A stretch of DNA of 22,811 bases from Entrophospora sp. SA101 (Eukaryota > Glomeromycota > Glomeromycetes > Entrophosporales > Entrophosporaceae): the NCBI GenBank assembly GCA_958430865.1, contig CAUDNR010002890.1, positions 158,117-180,927 on the forward strand. Reading direction: 5' to 3'. The notes under the pieces were generated by a model. It saw only the letters and a list, made by a program, of their open reading frames with translations. It did no database searches and was not told where the DNA came from. Shown here piece by piece: positions 1 to 8,519 of the stretch. The position numbers were made by a program, and so were the translations under genes. Position 1 is the first letter of the stretch. Each line of letters begins with the position of its first letter.

Positions 1-760
1 ACTTTTATTATTATTTTTTAATCTTAAGTTAAACCTCTAATAAAGACAATGGTATTATTGAAAATAATATATGGCAACTTGCCTATGTGTATACAATCTC
101 GTTCTTACTCCTCCCCTTCTTCCTCCTCTTGCTCTTACTCTTCTTCTTCTTCCCCTACCCCTACCCCTTCCCTCCTCTTCCTCTTCTCTTCCTCTTCCTT
201 CCATATCCCTTCCATCATCCATAAGAGTTCAACAAAATCGTAATTTAGGAAATTCATAACCTGATAAAAAGATAAGCAAATTATACATTTATTACATATA
301 TATATATATTTATTATATAAACCATAATTGTTTAAAATAAAGATCTACTATATCATTTTTTAAATTACCTTTTTAAGCAAAGAATGCATTCTTCATTATA
401 ATATTTATATTTATTTATAAAGAAAAAAAAATTTTCCATACACATATAAAGAACCTACAACCCAATTATTTTTAGTAATTTCTTTCTCTCTCTTCTCTCT
501 CTCTTTTTTCCTTCAAAAACCCCCAAATTCATAAAAAAAAATTTTTAATATTAAAAAACAAATATACACTACAATTAAAATTAATATTAGAACAAAAAAA
601 ATTATAATATAAATAAATATTCAACAAAATTTTTTTCTTATTGCCAAACAAAATTTAATAATAATTGAAACAAACAATATCCATCTTTATATCATTCCAC
701 CCGTTAAATTCATTCCATTCAATCTTCGTTAATTTTTAATATTTTGCCACTATTATTATT
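1..760. other. AT-rich non-coding flank with pyrimidine microsatellite
   Basis: No gene is recognised here. Positions about 108-215 are an almost pure C/T tract on the plus strand, built from degenerate TTCCTC/CTCTTC units, and a second CT-rich patch lies near 480-515. The rest is A/T-rich with long homopolymers. Open frames across the C/T tract encode only serine, proline and leucine runs and are products of the repeat. The stretch lies downstream of the minus-strand HMG gene and probably contains its 3' flank. Confidence 0.7.
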
Positions 761-763
761 TTT

Positions 764-793
<30 letters not shown>
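764..793. repeat. (ATC)n microsatellite, about 10 units
   Basis: A clean trinucleotide array of ATC/TCA units immediately downstream of the stop codon of the minus-strand HMG gene, therefore probably in its 3' untranslated region. It is likely length-variable. Confidence 0.9.
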
Positions 794-795
<2 letters not shown>

Positions 796-808
796 TAACT
801 ATTATTTT

Positions 809-1917
809 TTATTTTATTTTTGAAAAATAGTTAACTTTATCCCAAAGACTCCGATCATATGCAGCCAAGAAATTGGAAGAAATTGGAATGTCAATCGGAG
901 GAAGTAATTCTGTGTATGACGATAATGTTGTCGACGTTTGTGATGGTAATTGGAATTGTGGCTGTATTTGAGATTGAGATTGATGTTCTATTTCCATATT
1001 AGTTGATGGTATTATTGTATTCGATTGATTATAATTTAGCCAACGCCATTCTTTAATTGAAGAAGAAGAAATCGTGTGATAATTAGAAGAATTATTATTA
1101 ATATTGTTATTATTGTTATAATTATTAATAGATGGTGACGATGAATATGAATTTGAAGAAAATGGTGTTGAGGGAAATGATGATGTTGTATTTGATGACG
1201 ACGATGATGATGATGATGATGATGACGATGACGATGACGATGATGATGATGATAATGATAATTTAAAATCTTCGTTTACTACATCCAAATTCATGTTATT
1301 AATATGAATTAAATTTGGAGATAATAAAGAAGGGGAAGAAGAAGAGGAGGATAAATGAGGTGAATTAATAATATTACTGTCATTACCATTATTTTCACCA
1401 ATATTGTTGTCATCATTAATAGGACTAGTATTAATAGGATTATTGATAGATTTATTTTCTGAGGGAGGAGAAGATGAAGGAGGAGGAGAAGGTGGCGATG
1501 ATGATGATAATTTAACTTTATCTTTAGATTTTTCAGTTTTTTGTTTACAAGTTTCCACACTAACTTCACGAAATATATTATTATTCCCTTTTTTTGAAGA
1601 TTTATGTTTGGGTTGATATACGTATTGAGGATATGTGCAATCGTGAACCTTCTTTGCACAATCAGCAATAAGTTCATAAAGTTGTTTTATCTCATTAGAT
1701 TCTTCAGCCCAATTTTTTGCAGCCATATTTGAAATCAATTTGAAATTTTTTGCAACAGCATGACCTCTTTCTTTTGTTATAACAGCATGGAAGTTTCTTC
1801 TATACAAAACAAAGTTATTCTGTGGTCTTGGTATACAACGTCTACGTCGATTTTCACGTGGAGAGATTAATTGTTTCAATGGTACGGCAATTTGATTTTC
1901 CTTTTTTTTGTCCCACA
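809..1917 (-). CDS. HMG-box (MATA_HMG-type) transcription factor, 5' exon missing
   Basis: Minus-strand terminal exon of about 370 codons. Near its N-terminus is a basic stretch (RENRRRR) followed by an HMG box: RPQNNFVLYRRNFHA starts helix 1, KNFKLISNMAAKNW follows, and CAKKVHDCTYPQYVYQPK closes the domain, the usual A..H...YP.Y.YQP ending of the fungal MATA_HMG class. Such proteins bind the DNA minor groove in the nucleus; the class contains mating-type regulators and is greatly expanded in Glomeromycotina, so a specific sex role cannot be assumed. The C-terminal two thirds is low complexity (Ser, Asn, Pro, Gln). No ATG precedes the box in this frame. The sequence TTAATAATTACAG ending at 1918 is a good 3' splice site, so the exon should start at 1917 and the start codon lies in an upstream exon that I could not place. 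Confidence 0.8.
1193..1252. repeat. (GAT/GAC)n coding microsatellite for poly-Ser
   Basis: About 20 GAT/GAC triplets on the plus strand read as an uninterrupted serine run on the minus strand inside the HMG-box protein. TCA and TCG codons mix, so the amino acid tract is less uniform at DNA level than a pure triplet array. Length change would alter the protein tail without breaking the frame. Confidence 0.85.
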
Positions 1918-2004
1918 CTGTAATTATTAACAACAGGGGGGGGGAGTTTATTCAATTGTTATAGATTATTATGAATGTTATTAACATGATCCACATTTTT
2001 TTCA

Positions 2005-2043
2005 CTTGGTCTAAAACCAAGCCTTTTTATACCTCTTGAGGTA
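2005..2043 (-). promoter_or_regulatory. TATA-like box between two small hairpins upstream of HMG exon
   Basis: On the minus strand TATAAAAAGGC (2031-2021) sits about 105 bases upstream of the HMG exon. It is flanked by two short inverted repeats: TACCTC-TT-GAGGTA at 2030-2043 and CTTGGT-CTAAA-ACCAAG at 2005-2021. It could be the core promoter of the HMG gene, but the first exon is unresolved, so this is a guess. AT-rich DNA produces TATA-like strings easily. Confidence 0.25.
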
Positions 2044-2049
2044 TTACAA

Positions 2050-2870
2050 ATAACATGACCTTTACAATATTTTATCCAATAAAATATGCTTATTAATCCT
2101 ATTTTCTGTATTACTAGCTTACTAATTGCTAATTACTAATGCTATGACTCATAATTACTAATCCTATGAGTCATTATTACAAATAATTTGATTAATAATT
2201 CGAAGTAAATAATTATGTCATAAAATAAGTTAAAAATAGAAATGATGTAATGATCTACATGTGTAACATGATGTGCAACCGTTGCAATAAATATAGAAAG
2301 ATGATTGTTAATCGTGATGTAATATTTAGCGCATCACATGACTTCCGTGGTAAGTTCGTTCTAATTGGTCAATATTAACGGTCAATTGGTTGGTCCACGG
2401 TTTACAATCTCACAATGGATTGCAAACGGCAATGATAACACCAAATGATGGAAAGGATAAGTTTTCCTTATTTTATTCCTGTATGACTCAATTATCTCTT
2501 CTTGCTTATATGGGTCCATTCGTCATTAATTGTTGCACAGCAACTTTCAGTCACCCTTTCCACGAAGTTGTTGCATATTCACATCAAAAATGTATCTATC
2601 TTCCTATACATTCTTTAAACCCTCCACTAAGACAAGGAAAGCCTGTTTTTGCAAACAAACCTCATCAAATTTTATATATCTTCCTTCCCAATTGTATAGT
2701 TCCTTAATAAATCTAATGATATTGACCATACATATCAAATTTAGTAATTTTCACAAACACGCAAGTCCATGCTTGTGCATTCTCATCTCTGAGGATTTTT
2801 TCCAACAGGTTATGGACTTGACATGTTGGGAGGCTTTGGGCAAAATGAAAGATAGACAAAAACTTCCCCC
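2050..2870. other. Intergenic stretch, no gene recognised
   Basis: Composition is slightly less AT-rich than the surroundings. Long plus-strand frames exist (2390-2707 and about 2530-2964) but they lack matches that I recognise, and the second runs into a dispersed repeat. No tRNA, rRNA or splice-supported exon was found. Confidence 0.5.
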
Positions 2871-2872
2871 CG

Positions 2873-3142
2873 GACCAGGCTTGGCTGTTTACCATATAGC
2901 ATTGATTACTAATGAGAGTTGGCACTCATGTGATATTTGTTTCATATTCCCCACACTAGCATAAAGTTGGTGTCTGCAACCAATTTGAAGTTTGTAACTC
3001 AGGATAATATATATTATTATTTTCGATCTTAATTACCATTAGAACTTTCTTTCATATCATAAAGTTTAGACTATTTCATAGACTTGAGGGAATATTTAAA
3101 CAATAGCTCATTCCCCTCCCACATTTAAAAATAATAAATTCT
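2873..3142 (+). repeat. Dispersed repeat, copy A (partner at 16004-16260)
   Basis: This stretch aligns in the same orientation with 16004-16260. Shared blocks include GCATTGATTnCTnATGA, TGGCAnTCnTGTGAT, a region around AACTCnGGAT, and a closing CCnCAtTTAAAAA segment. The copies are clearly diverged with small indels. In one reading frame both encode a similar peptide: ALITNESWHSCDICF here and ALIADDSWHSCDDCF in copy B. This is either an old transposon fragment with a decayed coding part or a non-coding interspersed repeat. I do not know its family. Confidence 0.65.
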
Positions 3143-3313
3143 TCCAGATTAAGCATGTTGGCTGAAATTTGCTTTTTTTAATAAATGAATTTGAAGTGCT
3201 GAAAATTGAAAATATTGTTAAATGAAAATTAAAACCTGGATTAGTTTAAAAAGCAAGGGAAAAAAGGTGGCAAGAAGTTTGATATAAATGTAATTGAACA
3301 GTTGAAAGTAAGG

Positions 3314-3411
3314 CTCCACATGAGCCAGCTTGCAAGCCAAATAACTTAGTAGGCTCATAAGCCAGGTCGCAAGCTGAATAAGTTTTTGGCTTGCAAGCCA
3401 GCTCGTGAGGA
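3314..3411. repeat. Foldback inverted repeat with GGCTTGCAAGCC core
   Basis: The arms 3314-3348 and 3377-3411 are imperfect inverted copies of about 35 bases, separated by 28 bases. Each arm contains GCTTGCAAGCC; the right arm holds the perfect palindrome GGCTTGCAAGCC at 3388-3399. The loop carries a further related motif (CAGGTCGCAAGCTG). The layout suggests a tiny foldback element or a decayed MITE. No target-site duplication could be assigned. Confidence 0.6.
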
Positions 3412-3419
3412 ACTTTAGT

Positions 3420-4147
3420 TGAAAGCCATGTTTTTGGCAGGTGATATAGAAAAAAGTAGGCTGAAGATAAATTAAAAGAATTCTGAATGTTGACTGAAAG
3501 TAATCAATAGAAGCCAATAATATTCCTTCTCTTTCACAAATTAAATCGTGGGTATCTAGTCAGAAAGCAAGCAACCAAAATGCAAATTCTAATTGATATT
3601 ATTATTTTTTTCCTTATATCTTATTATCTATTCATATAATTATAACATGTTTTTAATTTTTTAAACTAGAATAGTTCTTGAGACAACCATGTTCTAACAA
3701 TACTTACTCATGAGAAGCTCCCAAACTATTTCCTTTTCTCCTTAATTTTATATTTTCTAAAAGAACAATTGATAAAAAAATATATATTAATATTTATAAT
3801 GGTTTTTCATAATAATAGTTGCCAATTTTATTAGTTTTTTTTTTTAATAAAGGCAATACCCTGCTCATATAATTTTATTAGAATAAAGTAAATATAATAA
3901 ATAATAATTCACAAAATGAATTCCAAATTAACTTTATATGAGGCTATTCCTCTTGGAAATATATATATACACTCCCCTACCATAATATTATTATTATATG
4001 GTTGGCTTGGTCTAAAGACCTCCTATTGTGCGTCATGCGACCAAATTTCAAAATAGCAATTTTGTATAAAAATTTTCAAAAAATAGGACTTCACGTGATT
4101 TTAGTTTTCTTACTGCCAAATTTAGATATATACGATAGTCAAGAGCT
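3420..4147. other. AT-rich spacer, no gene recognised
   Basis: Mostly A/T with poly-T and TA runs. No coding region is visible. The string CTTGGTCTAAA at 4006-4016 repeats one at 2005-2015, but similarity does not extend beyond it. Confidence 0.5.
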
Positions 4148-4741
4148 AGTCTAAATTTGGTAATATTTTCCTAAATTTAGAAATTGTCATAGTGGCCAAA
4201 TTCCTCACGAGCATAGTAAAGTACATGTTTTATACAGTTCAAAATCAACTCAGAGACAAATTCAATTATGTTTTTAGAACAACTTTCAATATTGGAAGGA
4301 AGATTTCTACTGAACTGGCATGCAATAAAACATAAGTCATTTACCTGTAATTCTACCTGTATACCAAAATGGTATAAAATCCTGCAACCAATTGTATTAG
4401 AATCTAATGATGGTTCTAATTTTTTAAAGCCACAATTTATAACTCATAATATACAAAATCTAAAGGGACAATCAATAACATATCCTAATTTGAATACTCA
4501 AAGTCAATATTAGGTAGTAATCTGGAACCCTATGATACAGAATCCAATTTTTGGAAAGATTATAGAAAACATCCAAATTATAATCAAATAATTATTGAAC
4601 ATTGGATAATTAATAACATATTTTCAACAACTGATATTCCAATAATTCAAAAATGCAATGGTTGTGTTATTCATCAACAAATCATCATATCTGGAATTAA
4701 ATCATGCACAAATATATAGTGTGTAACAAAAAAAACTGGAA
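4148..4741 (+). repeat. 594-bp direct tandem duplication, unit 1
   Basis: Positions 4148-4741 recur base for base at 4742-5335 as far as I can compare by eye, giving a head-to-tail duplication with a 594-bp period. The last 25 bases of the unit are the terminal inverted repeat of the MITE that follows unit 2. Identity without visible differences in decayed DNA points to a very recent duplication or an assembly artefact. Confidence 0.92.
4220..4719 (+). pseudogene. Retrotransposon-like protein fragment, frameshifted (copy 1)
   Basis: Two frames together look like one decayed protein. The first (open from 4220, ATG at 4268, stop at 4511-4513) includes FLEQLSILEGRFLLNWHAIK and CIPKWYKILQPIVLE. 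The second picks up at 4513 in another frame and contains ESNFWKDYRKHPNYNQ, HWIINNIF and QKCNGCVIH before a stop at 4717. The PKWY...L pattern and the CxxC resemble tail regions of the non-LTR (LINE-like) proteins abundant in Glomeromycotina. That is recollection of a pattern, not a search result. No reverse transcriptase catalytic motif is present, so only a fragment remains. Confidence 0.45.
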
Positions 4742-5335
4742 AGTCTAAATTTGGTAATATTTTCCTAAATTTAGAAATTGTCATAGTGGCCAAATTCCTC
4801 ACGAGCATAGTAAAGTACATGTTTTATACAGTTCAAAATCAACTCAGAGACAAATTCAATTATGTTTTTAGAACAACTTTCAATATTGGAAGGAAGATTT
4901 CTACTGAACTGGCATGCAATAAAACATAAGTCATTTACCTGTAATTCTACCTGTATACCAAAATGGTATAAAATCCTGCAACCAATTGTATTAGAATCTA
5001 ATGATGGTTCTAATTTTTTAAAGCCACAATTTATAACTCATAATATACAAAATCTAAAGGGACAATCAATAACATATCCTAATTTGAATACTCAAAGTCA
5101 ATATTAGGTAGTAATCTGGAACCCTATGATACAGAATCCAATTTTTGGAAAGATTATAGAAAACATCCAAATTATAATCAAATAATTATTGAACATTGGA
5201 TAATTAATAACATATTTTCAACAACTGATATTCCAATAATTCAAAAATGCAATGGTTGTGTTATTCATCAACAAATCATCATATCTGGAATTAAATCATG
5301 CACAAATATATAGTGTGTAACAAAAAAAACTGGAA
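4742..5335 (+). repeat. 594-bp direct tandem duplication, unit 2
   Basis: Second copy of the 4148-4741 unit. Its last 25 bases double as the left terminal repeat of the 576-bp MITE, whose interior begins directly after it. No substitutions were seen against unit 1. Confidence 0.92.
4814..5313 (+). pseudogene. Retrotransposon-like protein fragment, frameshifted (copy 2)
   Basis: Same content as the fragment in unit 1: an 81-codon frame from the ATG at 4862 to a stop at 5105-5107, then a frame change and a second open stretch to the stop at 5311-5313. The frameshift and both stops are shared with copy 1, so the gene was already dead before the duplication. The terminal TAG overlaps the first bases of the MITE, so the MITE inserted into this fragment and cut its 3' end. 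Confidence 0.45.
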
Positions 5336-5886
5336 TTTTTTTGGTGCAATTTAGAAAAATGATGTTTTTTGTTTTTTCTAGCAGCCAATTGCCACTACAT
5401 TCTATATAGAGATCATTTCTGAACTTATCGCAAAGATTGAGATGCTGATTTGATTTAAATCGGATTTTTGAAAGTCAATTATTTTAAGCTCAAAATTTAT
5501 TCATGAAGACTTTGATTTAAAAATGTGCTATTAGTTATGTGATGGTTATTCAACAATGTTCATATATTGAAACGCCAAATTTTTTGGTAAGTTTGTTAAG
5601 CAAGACATAGAGTAATGAATGCTAAAAACTCCAATGAATTGGAATGACTTTTGGCAAATTAATGAGAAATGAATTTGCTGATTTTTATAATTGAATTTTT
5701 AAATGGAATAAAATTAACTTCATTGCCTAATATTAAAAGCAATTAAAATAAGTTTCATATAAAATTTATATTAATAAAAACTTCTGATTTCCAGCTTTCT
5801 TTTCGATATATTTTTATCTATTTTCATTCAACCATTATTGAGAACAAAATAAATAAAAGATTTCTGGTTTTTTTTGTTACACATTG
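5311..5886. mobile_element. 576-bp MITE with TA target site
   Basis: The left end (5311-5335) and right end (5862-5886) are inverted copies of 25 bases with about four mismatches, sharing TGTGTAACAAAAAAAAC. Both ends are flanked by TA (5309-5310 and 5887-5888), as expected for Tc1/mariner-type transposition. The interior is A/T-rich and has no open frame or catalytic motif, so it would need a transposase supplied elsewhere. It lies directly beside the tandem duplication. Confidence 0.75.
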
Positions 5887-5930
5887 TATTTTGCAAAACT
5901 TATTTTATTTTTCTATATATGCCTTCCATC

Positions 5931-6107
5931 TTAGACACTTCCATTTTTGTTGTCCATAAAACTCCAAGCCTGCTCGAGTTGTTGGAAGACATAATTTAGA
6001 TGCTGTTGGAATGCCTGAACTGTACTAACTTTGAATTTTGACATATTCCCGATTCATGTGCCAATAGCAGGATCATTACCAAGCCATTTTTCAAGCCTTC
6101 CTTTTGT
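5931..6107 (-). pseudogene. Unrecognised coding-like remnant
   Basis: A minus-strand frame of 59 codons, with one internal TGA, has a natural amino acid mix: RLEKWLGNDPAIGT before the stop, then MSKFKVSTVQAFQQHL and FQQLEQAWSFMDN after it. It has no start codon and ends at TAA 5931-5933. I do not recognise the family. Its position among transposon debris suggests a mobile-element fragment. Confidence 0.25.
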
Positions 6108-6109
6108 GT

Positions 6110-6879
6110 CTTATCTATAGTAGTAGTAAATTTTATTGCAAAAGATTAATTCATTAATTATACATATCTCTCCTAATTTGGTTTTCATTCTCTATTTGAG
6201 CACTGAAATGATTCATTTTCTTTATTCACAGAATCAATCAGCTTTCAAGGTTTGCATTAATATGATCAGGCATGGTCACATACAATTGTTGTACAAGATG
6301 AAATGACAAAATGTCATCCTGACTGATATATTAATATGAATTTAATTAACAGTTCACAAAGCTAAATAGAAGTAACCAACTTCCTATAAGCCATTGCAAG
6401 TTTAATATTGGAATTCACACTTTCAACACCAATTGATCAATCACCCCAGTCATGCCTTTAAGGATTGTTGGAAAAAATGCTTTATGGAGGAGGTGAAGGT
6501 TATATATAAATTTTAGCCTCATTTTGTAAAGTCTATTTAAGCACAGAGTACAACAAAAGTATATGATATTTGGATATTTTTAGGAGGCTTCCTGTATATT
6601 GATGAAATTCTTAAAAAAGTTGTCCAGATACTTCAAATTAAGTAAGAAAGGCATATGAAAAAAAAATCATTAATGATGAAGATGGTAACTAAACAATAAT
6701 TGTATCAACAAAAATAGTCAAAAAACTTGTAATAATAATGTCATGTGGTTTTTTTGTCAAGCATTTTTGTTAATTCATAAGAATTTCAATCATAACAAGA
6801 TCACATTCTGGATCAAAATGGCTTCACTATCTCTTATGGCAAGGGCTTTTATGCTACAACATGTTATAAAAAAAAAAAA
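6110..6879. other. Decayed sequence, no feature recognised
   Basis: Between the remnant at 6.0 kb and the transposase I see no open frame with recognisable motifs. The DNA is less A/T-monotonous than the MITE interiors, so it may be eroded transposon sequence, perhaps the lost N-terminal part of the transposase downstream. Confidence 0.4.
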
Positions 6880-7003
6880 TACAAGTTAAACTATTATCTT
6901 GACATATCTCAACTCTTGCAAATTATGTATCTCACATCTCATGCTTGGAGTCAGAGGAAAAAACAAAATTATTTGCAAGATCATATTACTTATGTCACAA
7001 ATG

Positions 7004-7209
7004 GGTAAGGTTGTGGGCGAAACCTCTTAATGACTGTCGAAACTCTGTCGAAACTCTAATGAACAATTAATGTGTAACCTGTCAAAACTCTGATGATTGG
7101 CGAAAACCCCAAATGCGAAACTCTGCCGAAACTCTAATAAACAATTAATGTGTAACCTGTCAAAACTCTGTCGATTGATTTCTGGAGGAGTTTCTCCCGC
7201 AACCTTACT
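7004..7209. mobile_element. 206-bp TIR element inserted in the transposase
   Basis: The left end (GGTAAGGTTGTGGGCGAAAC) and the reverse complement of the right end (AGTAAGGTTGCGGGAGAAAC) match over about 22 bases. The flanks are AATG (7000-7003) and CATG (7210-7213), compatible with a 4-bp target duplication carrying one later change. Removing 7000-7209 brings the frame ending VT next to the frame starting HD, giving the VTHD motif of the transposase. This supports an insertion into a pre-existing gene. No protein is encoded; frames through it only read the internal repeats. Confidence 0.7.
7039..7170. repeat. Two 54-bp direct repeats, 78-bp period, inside the MITE
   Basis: 7039-7092 and 7117-7170 are identical except for two substitutions. 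Each contains GAAACTCTGYCGAAACTCTA followed by AACAATTAATGTGTAACC and CTGTCAAAACTCTG. The short GAAACTC motif also recurs within each copy. Internal duplication such as this is common in non-autonomous elements. Confidence 0.85.
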
Positions 7210-8372
7210 CATGATAAATGCATTTTCTATTAAATGATGGAAAGTGTGGTATTTGGATCAAAGATGGAGAAATGCCCTTAAGGAAAAAAGGTAATGGAAG
7301 GTCAATATTAGTTAGTGAATTTTTAACTGAAATAAATGGAAGATTACAAATACCATTTGATGAAGTCAAAAAATATCCAAGCATTCCAAAAGAAGCATGT
7401 TGTTATTTAAAACCTGGCAAAAATAGAGAAGGTTACTGGACCTCTGAACATCTTCTTCAACAAATTGGACAAAAAGCAATTCCAATATTTGAGGCCCTAT
7501 ATCCTAATTGTATTGCAGTATTTGCTTTTGACAACAGTTCAAACCATTCTGCATTTAGTCAAGATGCACTTGTGGCTTCACAAATGAATCTTGGTCCTGG
7601 TAGCAAGCAGCCTAAAATGCAACAGACTTTTTTTGGGCCAAATAATCAATCACAAGATATGGTTTTTCAGGTGATTATTCTGTAGAATCATTATGTGGAG
7701 AATCTAAAGGAATGAAACAAATATTAATTGAGAGAGGGAAATGGCATGAAGGGTTGTTAGCTGAATGTAAAAATTGTAAAAAAAAAAAAGTTGCAGATGA
7801 AGCTAGAGTGAATTGCTGTGCACAAAAAATCATTTCCCTTGAACCAGATTTTCAAGCACAATTCAGGAGTTGATTGAAAGGGAAGGGCATAAGTGTATCT
7901 TTTAGCCAAAATTTCACTCTGAGTTAAATTTCATTGAAAGGTATTAGGGAGCTGCTGAATGTCATGACAGAGAAAATTGCAATTACTCATGGACTGGATT
8001 ACAAGAAACTGTTTCCCAAAGCTTGGATCCTGTGCCTTTGATTACAATTAGAAGATTTGCCCAAAAAGCATGGAGATACATGGATTTATATAGACATGGA
8101 ATAGGTGGAAAATTAGCAGAATATGCTGTTAGAAAGTACAGATCTCATAGAAAGATCCCAGATGAAGTTTTAAAAGAATTAGAAAAAATTAGAATTTAAT
8201 AATTTAGGATAAGCCAAGTGGTTGCTTTTTGTTTTATCATTATATTAATTATTATTTTTTATATATTGTAAATTTCTTTGAGATAAATAATTTTGGGTAT
8301 TTTGACCAATAAAAATGTTTTCACTTGACAAATCACGTGAAGATCATCATTTAGAATTTCGGTGTAGATATA

Positions 8373-8511
8373 CAGTCAAGCTCGTTATAACAAAGTTCGA
8401 ACTAGTAAAATTTAGAAAGTATCTGAAGAAATATCCAAACAAATCCAATATTTCTTCAGATACTTTCTAAATTTGTACTAGTTCAAACTTCATTATAACG
8501 AGGCTTGACTG
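8373..8511. mobile_element. 139-bp foldback MITE, CAGTCAAGC ends
   Basis: Almost the whole element is one hairpin. The left arm 8373-8434 and right arm 8448-8511 pair with few mismatches around a 13-base loop. Ends read CAGTCAAGCTCGTTATAAC and, reversed, CAGTCAAGCCTCGTTATAA. TA flanks both sides (8371-8372, 8512-8513), typical of pogo/Tc1-type elements. No coding capacity. The near-intact arms suggest a fairly young insertion or a maintained stem. Confidence 0.88.
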
Positions 8512-8519
8512 TATATGTT

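Larger units (their letters stand above)
6880..8199 (+). pseudogene. DDE transposase pseudogene (IS630/Tc1-like superfamily), interrupted
   Basis: The recognisable part runs from 7207 to 8199. In order: THDKCIFY (7207-7230, first catalytic Asp in THD), then after a frameshift NDGKCGIWIKDGEMPLRKKG, then VFAFDNSSNHSAF (second Asp) and NLGPGSKQPKMQQTFF. A frameshift near 7670 follows, then GESKGMKQILIERGKW and CCAQKIISLEPDFQ, another shift near 7860, and ELIEREGHK, PKFHSELNFIERY, GAAECHDRENCNYSW, WRYMDLYRHG, ending KYRSHRKIPDEV. The catalytic Glu lies in HSELNFIE. Two stop codons sit in the last part, one where the family has Trp of YWGAA. The protein is a DNA-cutting enzyme for transposition common in fungi. 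Upstream, an open frame reading HITYVT ends at 6999 and would join the THD motif if the 206-bp insertion were absent. The element is inactive. Confidence 0.8.

Noticed and set aside
49..259. Ser/Pro/Leu-rich frames over the C/T microsatellite
   Set aside because: They are translations of a simple repeat in two frames, with no domain or splice support.
1309..1677. Second minus-strand frame and a plus-strand frame overlapping the HMG exon
   Set aside because: Shadow frames of the Ser/Asn-rich tail; the HMG-box frame explains the sequence.
2530..2964. 144-codon plus-strand frame
   Set aside because: It has no ATG at its start and no recognisable domain, and its end belongs to the dispersed repeat.
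4001..4045. tRNA-like or SINE A-box string TGGCTTGGTCTAAAGACC
   Set aside because: No cloverleaf, no B-box at the right distance and no acceptor stem.
7027..7212. 61-codon minus-strand frame with repeated RQSFDRLHINC
   Set aside because: It is the translation of the 54-bp repeats inside the 206-bp MITE, not a gene.
4087..8342. Possible terminal repeat CTTCACGTGATTT at about 4089 and inverted near 8331, which would bracket the whole transposon block
   Set aside because: The core TCACGTGA is itself a palindrome and a 13-base match is expected by chance in a window this size; the flanks do not match further.
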